From Humisphaera sp. (GTDB lineage Bacteria > Planctomycetota > Phycisphaerae > Tepidisphaerales > Tepidisphaeraceae): a DNA stretch of 7,660 nucleotides. How positions within the stretch are numbered: position 1 is the first letter of the stretch; each line of letters begins with the position of its first letter. The stretch covers positions 1 to 7,660 of the forward strand of contig JANXVV010000566.1 of assembly GCA_025351525.1 (NCBI GenBank), in the 5' to 3' direction. Below, piece after piece: positions 1 to 6,762 of the stretch. Both the position numbers and the translations under genes were made by a program. The notes under the pieces were generated by a model, which did not search any database, had not been told where the DNA came from, and worked only from the letters and a program-made list of their open reading frames with translations.

Positions 1-1184
1 GATTTGGAATCGCGAGGCGTGGAATTGGCTTCCTGATTCAACACCAGCCCCCAGGCGATAGCCACCGGGTCCAATGTCCGCGACTCTAATTTTGCCACGA
101 TGCTTTTCGCGTCGGAAACGTTCCCGACGGCACGGAGGGCAAACGCCCGCATGGCGAGAAATTCCGCATCGAGTTGAACGGTCGACCCGGCGAGCTTATC
201 GGAGCGGGCGATCAGTTCCGGCCATTGCCGCAACTCCCACAATCGCCGATGCAAGGTCGCTTGCGCCTCGGGCTGATCGACGGAATCCGCCGCGCGGCGC
301 AGCACGTTCATCGCCTCGTCATACAGGCCGAAACGATTGAACTGATCGACGAGAATCGTGGAAAACTGCGCATCCGGGGCCGGTCGACCCGCCGCCAAAC
401 GCAACCAGTCGGCCGCAGAACGCGTATCGAGCTTCTTCCCCGGTGCAACGGGATTCGGGTCAGAAGGCAGTTCGGCGACTTCGAGCGAAAACGCCTTGAG
501 CACCTCGAATCTCGGGTCGACCGATCCATCGGGCAGCTTGTTCTCCGGGTCGACGCGCAGTTGCTCGGCCAAACGAACGATCTCGGGCCTCGGTTTGCCC
601 AACTCCCTCATCGCGGACAATCGCTGCATCTGCGCGGCGAGATCGGTCGGCACCTGTTTTAAAAGCCGATCCAGCGCCTCCTGGCTCTTGGCCCAGTTTT
701 TCATCCGGGCATTCGTCAACCCCAGTACGCGAAGCGCGACCGGGTCTTTGCCGTTCAAATGTTCGAGCAGTTGTTCGGCGGCCTCTTTGGCCTCGGTGTC
801 GTGCCCGACTTGCACGTACAGCGACATCAACTGTCGGCGAGCATCATTCTGCGTCGGGTCGATGCTTAGGAAATATCGCAGTGCCGAAATTGTCTCTGAG
901 ATCTCCTGATGATTGGCGGCCGGCACGCGCAACCGCGCGGCGATGAACGCCACCAGTGCCGAGGCGTCGTCCGGATGATAATGCAGATATTGCCGGAGCA
1001 GTTCGACGGCTTTCGCCGGGTCGCCGTGGCTTTCGGCAGCCAAGCCTTCCCGCTTCCAGGCGAGGTTCTTCAAATGCAGTTGGTGACTTCGATATTTGTA
1101 GAATCCGAAAATGCACGATGCGCCGAAAAGCGCCACCGCGAGCAGCAAGGTCAATCGCGATCGAGTGGTTTTTTTCAAGGGCAT
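1..1184 (-). CDS. Membrane-anchored TPR-repeat protein of exosortase/EPS locus (3' end outside window)
   Basis: An uninterrupted reading frame of 394 codons begins at ATG 1184 and is still open at base 1; TAA lies directly before the ATG in frame, so this is the first possible ATG, with a weak GGAA five bases upstream. The N-terminus (MPLKKTTRSR, then a hydrophobic run at about residues 11-29) is a signal anchor; Cys24 after GAS makes a poor lipobox, so a lipoprotein is a less likely alternative. The rest is helical, with TPR-like pairs, clearest at about residues 45-73 (GDPAKAVELLRQYLHYHPDD), 115-146, 149-180 (WAKSQEALDRLL), 275-300 (LYDEAMNVLRRA) and 338-368. TPR proteins (PrsT type) are known companions of exosortase loci and may scaffold polysaccharide or protein export at the envelope; that role is inferred. 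Transcription probably continues from the Wzz/kinase gene across a 147-base gap containing a large hairpin. The frame is certain; the specific function is not. Confidence 0.85.
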   Translation of the reverse strand, partial: MPLKKTTRSRLTLLLAVALFGASCIFGFYKYRSHQLHLKNLAWKREGLAAESHGDPAKAVELLRQYLHYHPDDASALVAFIAARLRVPAANHQEISETISALRYFLSIDPTQNDARRQLMSLYVQVGHDTEAKEAAEQLLEHLNGKDPVALRVLGLTNARMKNWAKSQEALDRLLKQVPTDLAAQMQRLSAMRELGKPRPEIVRLAEQLRVDPENKLPDGSVDPRFEVLKAFSLEVAELPSDPNPVAPGKKLDTRSAADWLRLAAGRPAPDAQFSTILVDQFNRFGLYDEAMNVLRRAADSVDQPEAQATLHRRLWELRQWPELIARSDKLAGSTVQLDAEFLAMRAFALRAVGNVSDAKSIVAKLESRTLDPVAIAWGLVLNQEANSTPRDSK

Positions 1185-1213
1185 TTATATTCCATGCGGG
1201 TGGCAATCTTTTA

Positions 1214-1277
1214 CGTAGCATGGGCTACCAGCCCATGTTTTTCAACTCAAAAACAGGGGCTGGTAGCCCATGCTACG
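1214..1277. repeat. 64-base near-perfect inverted repeat (29-base arms), dispersed-repeat type
   Basis: Arms 1214-1242 and 1249-1277 are reverse complements at 28 of 29 positions (the mismatch is A1235 against G1256), separated by the six-base loop CAACTC. Each arm starts CGTAGCATGGGCTACCAGCC and is itself nearly palindromic around ACC. T5 and A5 runs face the loop. On the minus strand no T-run follows the stem, so it is not a canonical intrinsic terminator between the Wzz/kinase and TPR genes. In transcribed RNA it would fold into a very stable stem that could affect processing or read-through. A related unit lies at 6763-6791, which suggests a mobile REP-like or MITE-like family. Confidence 0.85.
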
Positions 1278-1331
1278 AATTCGTTCACAGACTCTCAGGA
1301 TGACAATCACTGCTCACTCAATCTCATACAA

Positions 1332-3806
1332 TCAAGTCGACACCTGCTTCTTCGGCACCCCCACCGGATCATTCTTACTGCTCGGCACTCGCGTCGACAC
1401 CGCGTTGACCACCGAACCGGCAGCGCGTCCGTCGCTTTTCCGAGGCGACGCCGCTTGTGACTGGCGGCCATTCCTGGACATCATCGAATGCGAGCTCGAC
1501 AAATATTTCGTGCCTGACGCGTAGACATCCTGGCCTCTCGCCCTGTTGAATACAAACCCAATCACGCGGGCGCCGATCGTGTGCAGGTGATTCAAACAAT
1601 GCTCGGCCAGCGGGCGATGCTCTCCTCGCGAGACGGCCAGGATCACCCCATCGGCGGCGGCGGCAACCACTGAGGCTTCGAGGCTGCCCGGAATCGGACC
1701 GGTGTCGATTAAGATGATGTCGAATTTACGCCGCGCCTGTTCGATGATGTGCCGGATCGCGATCGGTGAAAGCTGGCTGACGTGTTCCGAACAGGCACGG
1801 CCCAGCGGCAAAATGCTCAGGCCCGGCACGCCGGTCTCTCCGATGCAATCGCTGAACTCCTCACCGGTCATCGCGTCCAACAGGCCCATCGATTCCCGAT
1901 TCTGAATCGCGAGTGCGGCGGTCAGATCCGCCTCTTCGATGAAATCCAATTCCAGCAACATCTGCCCGATGCGCTTGTTGGCGCCGCGCGCAAGTCGCAG
2001 CGCTTGATTCAATTGATCGGGTGTCACCCGCCCACTTCGCCGCAGGATTTTACCGAGCTTGCGGCGAATGATCGCGTCCACTCTTGCCGACAATCCACCA
2101 CCGACCATGTCGCAGTCAATCAGCAGCGTGCGGGAATTGGCATGGGCGAACGAAACCCCCAGGGCGTGCGTCAAAGTCGTTTTGCCCGTGCCTGCCACCG
2201 GACTTGTGACCGCAAACACGCTGTGATTTTTGTTCCCACCCTGAATCTGCAGCAGGCCGCGGATCTGATGGACGCAATGGCTGACGAGCGCCGCCGCTTC
2301 CGGGTCATTTGACTGATTCGGCAGCTCCGGCAGAAGCCCTAACAGCGGTACGAGATGGAATCGACTGGCGGTGTCGTCGGCAAACCGAAGGCGCCGATCC
2401 GAAAACCCGACGCCAAGCACCAGCCCTAGCCCCAACAACCCGCCCGCCGCCCAACCGATGGCGGCAAAACGCAGCCGGTCATCCTGATGCGGTTCCAAGG
2501 CCCGGTCGCCGAAACTGGCAACGGTGATTCGACCGGAGATTTGCCCCTCGGTCTTCAACTGCTCGATGCGCTGATGGGTAGTGTCCAGATCCTGCTTGAT
2601 GTCGTCCGCCTCGGCCTTCAATTGCTTGATGCGAAGATCCTGCTGGCCCAGCTCCAGCAATTCCTGGCGGGCTTTGTCGGCGATTTTTTCCAGATCGTCG
2701 AATCGCGCCCGAACGCGATCCAGCGACTGCTCGTGCGGCATTCCCAACGCGGTGGGCGACGGCAAGTGGTCGGCCAATTCCCGATAATGAGCGGCGTAAA
2801 GCTCGATCGAAGCGTTCACCTCGGTCAATTCATTGTCCGTCTGATGCCATCGCGGCGAGGATTGAAGAATGCCGCCCGCGCGCAAAGATCGCAACCGCTC
2901 TTCAATCGTCATGCGATCGGAATAAAGCTTGGCCATGCCCCGGTCGACGGAGGCGATTTCCTCGATTGAAATCTCCCGCTTGGACCCAGGCTTTGGATCA
3001 CCCGCCGGTTGTGTTGCCGCGACGGCGGTGCCGGCGAGCAGTCGCCGAAGGTCGTTCAACTCCGTCTCGTATTTTTGCAATTCCCCGGACTTGAACTGAA
3101 CCCGCGACTCCAGATTATCCGTCCCCGCAAGCCCCGCCATCTCCAGCACCCGCGCCCGTGCGCGCCCCATATCCCCTTCCAGCCGCGAGCGGCGACCTTC
3201 CAGAATGTTCATCCGCTCCGCACCGCTTTCCTTATCCGTCTCCGTGTAAAACTTCATGAAAGCGCTGATCACCGCCTTCGCCCCGACCCGCGCGGCCTGC
3301 GGATCTTTATCGACCATGTCCACATACACGAACTGCCCATCGTGCGTCACGTGCAGCGATTTAACGAACTCCAAAACGGCCTTGTCGGAATTCCCGCGCT
3401 TCAGGGCCACCCATTCTCGATCTTCCATCGCCTCGTTGCGCACCCTCTCGCCCTGCAGCATGTTGGCCTGGGCCTGAACATACGCTTCGAACATCGGCAG
3501 CGACCCTTTTTCCTCGTCGCCGCGATCCATCACGCGCAGCACGATCGGTTTGACCTGCAGCGCCGCACGGCTTTGATAGGTGACCGTCGCCAGCTTGAAG
3601 CCGGCCCACCCGCCCAGCACGCTGCCGCACACGCACAGCAGCATCACCCAGCGGTATCGCCCGCGAAGGAGCTGATGCGCCGTGTGAAACGGGCTGGGAA
3701 CGGGTTGATCCGCAGGGTGCGGGGACGGGGCATGGACCTGCCGTTCCGGTAGACGCCCTTCGATGGACACCAGCGCACGCGATGAAGATTCCGGTATATG
3801 TATCAA
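1332..3806 (-). CDS. Fused Wzz polysaccharide co-polymerase / BY-kinase-type ATPase with MshEN-like insert
   Basis: An 824-residue inner-membrane protein expected to control exopolysaccharide chain length and export. A cytoplasmic Pro/His-rich tail (1-50) leads to TM1 (about 52-74), a long coiled-coil-rich periplasmic region (about 190-425) and TM2 (about 447-468, Gly-rich), then a P-loop domain: Walker A AGTGKTT (538-544), Walker A' LLIDCD (561-566) and Walker B IILIDTGP (697-704). This is the Wzc-like arrangement of Wzz and kinase in one chain. Between A' and B, residues about 581-636 carry two LG/IG-x2-L repeats like the MshEN/T2SSE_N domain. The Walker A' arginine (DxDxR) is Val568, Walker B is DTGP rather than DTPP, and the tail has only Tyr762 and Tyr768, no terminal Tyr cluster, so tyrosine autokinase activity is doubtful. 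The start is TTG at 3806, overlapping the EpsI stop as TTGA; the frame has a stop at 3831-3833 and no upstream ATG, and the next in-frame Met is inside TM1. Confidence 0.9.
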   Translation of the reverse strand: MIHIPESSSRALVSIEGRLPERQVHAPSPHPADQPVPSPFHTAHQLLRGRYRWVMLLCVCGSVLGGWAGFKLATVTYQSRAALQVKPIVLRVMDRGDEEKGSLPMFEAYVQAQANMLQGERVRNEAMEDREWVALKRGNSDKAVLEFVKSLHVTHDGQFVYVDMVDKDPQAARVGAKAVISAFMKFYTETDKESGAERMNILEGRRSRLEGDMGRARARVLEMAGLAGTDNLESRVQFKSGELQKYETELNDLRRLLAGTAVAATQPAGDPKPGSKREISIEEIASVDRGMAKLYSDRMTIEERLRSLRAGGILQSSPRWHQTDNELTEVNASIELYAAHYRELADHLPSPTALGMPHEQSLDRVRARFDDLEKIADKARQELLELGQQDLRIKQLKAEADDIKQDLDTTHQRIEQLKTEGQISGRITVASFGDRALEPHQDDRLRFAAIGWAAGGLLGLGLVLGVGFSDRRLRFADDTASRFHLVPLLGLLPELPNQSNDPEAAALVSHCVHQIRGLLQIQGGNKNHSVFAVTSPVAGTGKTTLTHALGVSFAHANSRTLLIDCDMVGGGLSARVDAIIRRKLGKILRRSGRVTPDQLNQALRLARGANKRIGQMLLELDFIEEADLTAALAIQNRESMGLLDAMTGEEFSDCIGETGVPGLSILPLGRACSEHVSQLSPIAIRHIIEQARRKFDIILIDTGPIPGSLEASVVAAAADGVILAVSRGEHRPLAEHCLNHLHTIGARVIGFVFNRARGQDVYASGTKYLSSSHSMMSRNGRQSQAASPRKSDGRAAGSVVNAVSTRVPSSKNDPVGVPKKQVST
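1899..2066 (-). other. MshEN/T2SSE_N-like domain inserted in the kinase core (residues about 581-636)
   Basis: Two consecutive copies fit LGxxLxxxGx6LxxxLxxQ. Copy 1 (584-606) begins LGKILRRSG and ends A606 where Gln is usual. Copy 2 (613-635) begins IGQMLLELD, with Asp621 where Gly is usual, and ends Q635. The linker ending KR before copy 2 has the length common in type II secretion / type IV pilus ATPase N-terminal domains. The canonical sequence resumes at GLLDAMTG (641-648), equivalent to the GLSDVL-type segment after Walker A' in ordinary Wzc-like proteins. In MshE this fold binds cyclic di-GMP; binding here is inferred and is made uncertain by the two substituted positions. Confidence 0.7.
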
Positions 3807-4471
3807 GGTAATGACCCACTCTGAACCGCCTCAATTAACGGCTGGCTGGCCATGACAAATGCCCTGAATGCCTCCTGCCGTTCCTCCCGGGAAACGCCGC
3901 CATCAAACGCCAACTGAAACTGCGCCGCGCCGAAGAATCGTTTGTTCAGATCCGACGCCGCCGCCTTGGTTGCCTCCATGTCCCGCTCGATTCTGCCCGT
4001 GGGCATCACGATGAAATTGTCGACGACAATCGACATTCCTTCCATCAACGACCTGCGCGTAAATTCATATTCGGTCCCATCGATCCGCATCGGCCCGACA
4101 TTCCAATCCGTGGCGATCGCGGCATCTTTGTTGAAACCGCGCGTCACGTAGCAGATCGGTGGATAATGATCCATGATCGCCCGCGCATCCGGACACTGGA
4201 CGAACAAAAAGCTCACTTCCGTCCCGCTGGATAAATTGCGATACATACGGCTGATCAACACGTTGGGCCGCAGCATCCGCGAAGCATCCGCCGCCACTTC
4301 CACGTCTTTCCCGACCCACGGGCCAAACCGCAGCGGCACCCGATCGGCGGCGGCCCTCACCCGCGCATGATAGACGACCGCGTTCTTCGGCGGCAGCAGC
4401 GACCAGCGCTCGGCACCCATGCCACCGAGCAGCAGGAGGGAAATGCAAAATGGTATCGCGCGATTCAACAT
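3803..4471 (-). CDS. epsI: Exosortase-associated EpsI-family protein (DUF3485)
   Basis: A 222-residue protein, the usual size for the family. Start is ATG 4471, overlapping the last seven bases of the exosortase gene (ATGTTGA). The same frame stays open upstream to 4801, but that stretch only shadows the exosortase and has no membrane-protein character. Residues about 5-19 form one hydrophobic segment (IPFCISLLLLGG), giving a single-pass protein with a periplasmic body. Family landmarks: a VPLRFGPWVGKD segment near residue 45, a LISRMYRN strand at 72-79, and HYPPICY (102-108), matching the conserved His-Pro-Cys region before a Gly (G112). EpsI-type proteins are encoded beside or fused to exosortases; their biochemical role is not settled, and involvement in exopolysaccharide export or exosortase function is assumed from context. 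It ends in TGA overlapping the TTG start of the Wzz/kinase gene, so translation is probably coupled. No close Shine-Dalgarno is seen. Confidence 0.85.
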   Translation of the reverse strand: MLNRAIPFCISLLLLGGMGAERWSLLPPKNAVVYHARVRAAADRVPLRFGPWVGKDVEVAADASRMLRPNVLISRMYRNLSSGTEVSFLFVQCPDARAIMDHYPPICYVTRGFNKDAAIATDWNVGPMRIDGTEYEFTRRSLMEGMSIVVDNFIVMPTGRIERDMEATKAAASDLNKRFFGAAQFQLAFDGGVSREERQEAFRAFVMASQPLIEAVQSGSLP

Positions 4472-5415
4472 GGCTGAACGAGGCCCTCGACAAGCGGAGC
4501 GGATGGCGGCAGATCGACCGGCAACATCAACCACCGCAACAGATGCACGCCCAACATCAACAAACCGAACGCAACCAGCAACATGACCCATCCGCTGATA
4601 TCGTGAAACCGCTCGGCGGTCCGCGTGGAGGTATGGGCGAACATCCACACCGTCGGCACCAGGCGAATCACGTTGCACACCACCGCCAGCACCGGACTGG
4701 CCAACAAAAGCAGCCAGCGGACATAAGCTCGCAACGGCGTGGTGAACGCATACAGATAGGAGACGATCACCAGCGTGATGACCATCCGCATCCCGTTGCA
4801 CGCCTCGGCGATTGCCACGGCAACGCCGTTGGCGGTGATAAGGCTGCCCTGCCGTTCGACGACCATGCCGAAGGTTTCGCAGATCGCCTGGGTGATCCGC
4901 GCGGTCACCAACTGCATGGGAGCCGAAAACTGCTGCCGTCGCTCACCGGCCATCGGAATCAGAAACAGCAGCGCGCCGAACGCCGGTAAAAACCGGATGA
5001 GCAAATCCGTCCCGTAGACACTGACAATTCCACCGACCAACACCCCGATCGCACCGAGATGCCAAAGGGTGTGCAACTGATGGCGATATCCCATCGACCA
5101 CAAGGCCCAACCGGCGACGACGATCAGAGGCCCGACCCATTGGTGCCGAACGACGACGGTTTGCAGGGCCGCTCGCCGCGCGAGAAAAATCCAAATGAAC
5201 GCGATGGGAGCCAACAGGACATGGCTCGACTCCTCATCGTGTAACCCGGTGTAGGCCAGATCATACCAGGCATCATACGTCGCGGAAAAGCCGGCAACGG
5301 AAAGGACCGCCACACCGCAGCACTTCAAAAAGAAAGGCCCTCGCCGTCGATCGTTCGATGATTCATGAGTGCCTTTCATATTGCCCGATAGATGCGACGA
5401 GGCTTCTGCGGTCAT
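4465..5415 (-). CDS. xrt: Exosortase (cysteine transpeptidase-like sorting enzyme)
   Basis: A 316-residue polytopic membrane protein with about eight hydrophobic segments (about 30-47, 66-79, 92-108, 120-136, 137-155, 209-227, 231-254, 274-295). It carries the exosortase/archaeosortase signature in order: EACNGMR with catalytic Cys206, NVIR with Arg251, and FHDISGW with His271. The EESSHVLLAP segment (61-70) matches the family's early Ser-His-x2-hydrophobic motif. The enzyme is expected to cleave proteins just after a short motif preceding a C-terminal TM and Arg-rich tail and pass them towards envelope or extracellular attachment. A fitting substrate is encoded divergently at 5827. It is the first gene of the overlapping minus-strand operon. 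Start: ATG 5415 is taken for length; ATG 5379 (residue 13) is an alternative, and neither has a strong Shine-Dalgarno. The TPLP-type substrate suggests similarity to VPLPA-CTERM-specific exosortases, but the subclass cannot be fixed by eye. Confidence 0.93.
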   Translation of the reverse strand: MTAEASSHLSGNMKGTHESSNDRRRGPFFLKCCGVAVLSVAGFSATYDAWYDLAYTGLHDEESSHVLLAPIAFIWIFLARRAALQTVVVRHQWVGPLIVVAGWALWSMGYRHQLHTLWHLGAIGVLVGGIVSVYGTDLLIRFLPAFGALLFLIPMAGERRQQFSAPMQLVTARITQAICETFGMVVERQGSLITANGVAVAIAEACNGMRMVITLVIVSYLYAFTTPLRAYVRWLLLLASPVLAVVCNVIRLVPTVWMFAHTSTRTAERFHDISGWVMLLVAFGLLMLGVHLLRWLMLPVDLPPSAPLVEGLVQPC

Positions 5416-5826
5416 ACGGAATCCGGATGGATCGGTTCATCCATTCATTGACGGTGCGGACTTCCACCCTTCATGCTGGAGGGCAGCAGTCCCCTGCCGC
5501 CGATGTCACCTTATACGACGCACCTAATCTTGAATCAGAAACGGTGGAAGTCAATTATATTTGAATGGATTCAGGAATCGCTGAGGAAGAATTCAATGAA
5601 ATCCGACAAAAATTTCTCGATTATTCAAATTTTTAGCTTGAAGTCGCTTTTTTTTATGATATGACTTGAAAATCCAAAAGCGGCATAGGTGTTTGCCTGA
5701 TGCCTTTCAATCTTTTGGTTGGATTCATTTCAAGAGTTCGCGCAGATCGGTCATCGGAGAAGTGAGACGGCTTAAACTCAGTGCTGTTCCAATGAACTTT
5801 GGACGGCAGAAAGCAGGGCAGAACAC
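5416..5826. other. Divergent intergenic region between exosortase operon and its likely substrate gene
   Basis: 411 bases without a convincing gene; short frames crossing it have no recognisable features. The stretch from about 5540 to 5670 is clearly AT-richer than the flanking genes and is where promoters for both directions would be expected. It contains TATAAT on the minus strand (5554-5559) and TATGAT on the plus strand (5655-5660), neither with a good -35 partner. A -24/-12-like element at 5681-5697 (CGGCAT then TTTGCC) has spacing one base too long for a standard sigma-54 site. No large hairpin or riboswitch was recognised; a short GGCAG/CTGCC stem at 5482-5498 is weak. Confidence 0.6.
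5554..5559 (-). promoter_or_regulatory. Candidate -10 box for the exosortase operon
   Basis: A perfect TATAAT reads on the minus strand in an AT-rich stretch, about 140 bases upstream of the exosortase ATG. No acceptable TTGACA-like hexamer lies 16-18 bases further upstream, so this is only a candidate. Confidence 0.25.
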
Positions 5827-6597
5827 ATGCGGAATCGTTCAAAAATCGGCAAAATTCTCAGTGCAATCGTTGTAGTTGGGCTGGCTTCGGCCTATCCCGC
5901 CATGGCGGATGTGGTGAATGGTGGGTTTGAAGCCAACGGATCACCCGAACCCATTTCGTGGAGCGTTATCGGTAACACGTCCACGCAGATCACCAGTTAT
6001 TATACTCCTGTGCAGGGCGTTCAACAGGCCGTACTTTCAAACGGGCAGGCCTCGATCAACGGTTCCGCCAACGGATCGACCACGAATATCAGCGGTGCGG
6101 GGGGTCTCAACAGTTTCTTCGGAATCGTCTTTGGATCGCCCGTGAAGAGCGGTTCCGGTATCAAGCAAACCTTTACCGCTAATGCCGGTGACATCCTCAA
6201 GTTTAGCTATGACTTTGTCACCACCGATCCGAACAACGCCGACCAAGGCTTCTACACTTTGCAGGGACCGTCGGGTCCGACGGTGTTGAACAATTTCGCC
6301 AACGCACTTCAGTCGGGCCTCACCACGGTGGTAATCGGCGACGGCTTGATCTACGATGATTTCAATCCCGGCAAGCAGACCCTTTACCAGAACGTTCAGT
6401 TCACACTGGCAACCACCGGTACCTACACGCTTGGTTTCGGCATCACCAACGTGAACGACCAAACCGGTGTGTCCGGTTTGCTTCTCGACGCCATCTCCGT
6501 CACTCCCCTTCCCTCCGCTGCCTGGGGTGGAATGGCGATTCTCGGTGGCCTCGGCCTGACCCAACTCGCCCGCCGTCGCAAGACCGTGCTGGCCTGA
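5827..6597 (+). CDS. Secreted protein with PEP-CTERM-like (TPLPSAAW) C-terminal sorting signal
   Basis: A 256-residue exported protein, likely client of the neighbouring exosortase. A Sec signal peptide (MRNRSKIGKILSAIVVVGLA...AMA) predicts cleavage after Ala27, before DVVNGGFE. The NGGFE opening followed by W45 is typical of jelly-roll, carbohydrate-binding-like surface domains; the body (about 28-224) is rich in Gly, Asn, Ser and Thr with alternating beta-strand pattern (LKFSYDF, TLGFGITNV, LLLDAISVT) and no cysteine. The C-terminus is tripartite: TPLPS (226-230), a hydrophobic segment AAWGGMAILGGLGL (231-244) and basic RRRK (249-252). This resembles VPLPA-type variants of the PEP-CTERM signal. 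Start ATG 5827 has AGGG eight bases upstream (5815-5818). The gene stands alone, divergent from the exosortase operon, with a terminator 32 bases after its stop. The molecular role is unknown; a surface or matrix protein is inferred. Confidence 0.9.
   Translation: MRNRSKIGKILSAIVVVGLASAYPAMADVVNGGFEANGSPEPISWSVIGNTSTQITSYYTPVQGVQQAVLSNGQASINGSANGSTTNISGAGGLNSFFGIVFGSPVKSGSGIKQTFTANAGDILKFSYDFVTTDPNNADQGFYTLQGPSGPTVLNNFANALQSGLTTVVIGDGLIYDDFNPGKQTLYQNVQFTLATTGTYTLGFGITNVNDQTGVSGLLLDAISVTPLPSAAWGGMAILGGLGLTQLARRRKTVLA
6502..6582 (+). other. Exosortase sorting signal (motif, TM, Arg-rich tail; residues 226-252)
   Basis: Residues 226-252 encode TPLPS, an aromatic/hydrophobic helix beginning AAWGG, and a cytoplasmic RRRK cluster four residues from the C-terminus. 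This arrangement defines PEP-CTERM-like signals. The motif here is TPLP rather than VPEP, close to the VPLPA variant. The cleavage position cannot be stated from sequence alone. Confidence 0.85.
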
Positions 6598-6628
6598 AGA
6601 AAACGCCTGTCTCCTCAATCAAAAGAAT

Positions 6629-6659
6629 GCCCCGGTGGCTTATGCCACCGGGGCTTTTT
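6629..6659 (+). terminator. Rho-independent terminator of the sorting-signal protein gene
   Basis: A perfect 11-base-pair GC-rich stem (GCCCCGGTGGC 6629-6639 with GCCACCGGGGC 6644-6654), loop TTAT, followed by TTTTT (6655-6659). It sits 32 bases after the stop codon at 6597. Read on the other strand it has only a short run (AAAAG upstream gives CTTTT after an AT gap), so it may be weakly bidirectional. Confidence 0.93.
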
Positions 6660-6690
6660 GTTTGCCCCCATTTTTCAAGCCAAAATAGCA

Positions 6691-6720
6691 GCCACGGATG
6701 GGCACGGATAAACACGGATA
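6691..6720 (+). repeat. Triplicated CACGGAT repeat, 10-base period
   Basis: CACGGAT occurs at 6693-6699, 6703-6709 and 6713-6719, exactly ten bases apart, within GCCACGGATGGGCACGG and its continuation. An inverted copy of the first 17-18 bases is found at 6853-6870. Similar CCGTG/CACGG strings recur as dispersed repeats in PVC-group genomes in my experience of such sequences; copy number here is unknown. Confidence 0.75.
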
Positions 6721-6762
6721 AAGACAAGAAAACAGAATTGTTTAGAACTCAACTGCATTCGC

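Noticed and set aside
844..1221. Minus-strand 125-codon frame overlapping the TPR gene start
   Set aside because: Out of frame with the 394-codon TPR frame, Arg-rich composition, no motif.
1185..1331. CRISPR or tandem-repeat array suggested by recurring GGGCTACC/GGTAGCCC strings
   Set aside because: The copies are two inverted units of one palindrome, not regularly spaced direct repeats with unique spacers.
3009..3752. Plus-strand open frame of 247 codons opposite the Wzz/kinase gene
   Set aside because: Antisense shadow of a well-supported gene; the translation is His/Arg/Pro-rich with no domain, as expected from GC-rich codon bias.
4472..4801. Upstream extension of the EpsI frame (110 more codons)
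   Set aside because: It lies wholly within the exosortase coding region and lacks family similarity; ATG 4471 gives a normal EpsI length and a membrane segment right at the N-terminus.
5681..5697. Possible sigma-54 (-24/-12) promoter for the sorting-signal protein gene: CGGCAT then TTTGCC
   Set aside because: PEP-CTERM genes can be RpoN-controlled, but the GG and GC dinucleotides here are separated by 11 bases rather than the required 10, and the TGGCAC half is imperfect.
6037..6618. Minus-strand open frame of 193 codons opposite the sorting-signal protein
   Set aside because: Shadow of a gene with signal peptide, sorting signal and terminator; no recognisable motifs and no upstream support.
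6500..6727. Small minus-strand frame beginning MSLSVFIRAHPWL
   Set aside because: Its first residues are a translation of the CACGGAT repeat and it then runs antisense through the terminator; a typical spurious repeat-derived protein.
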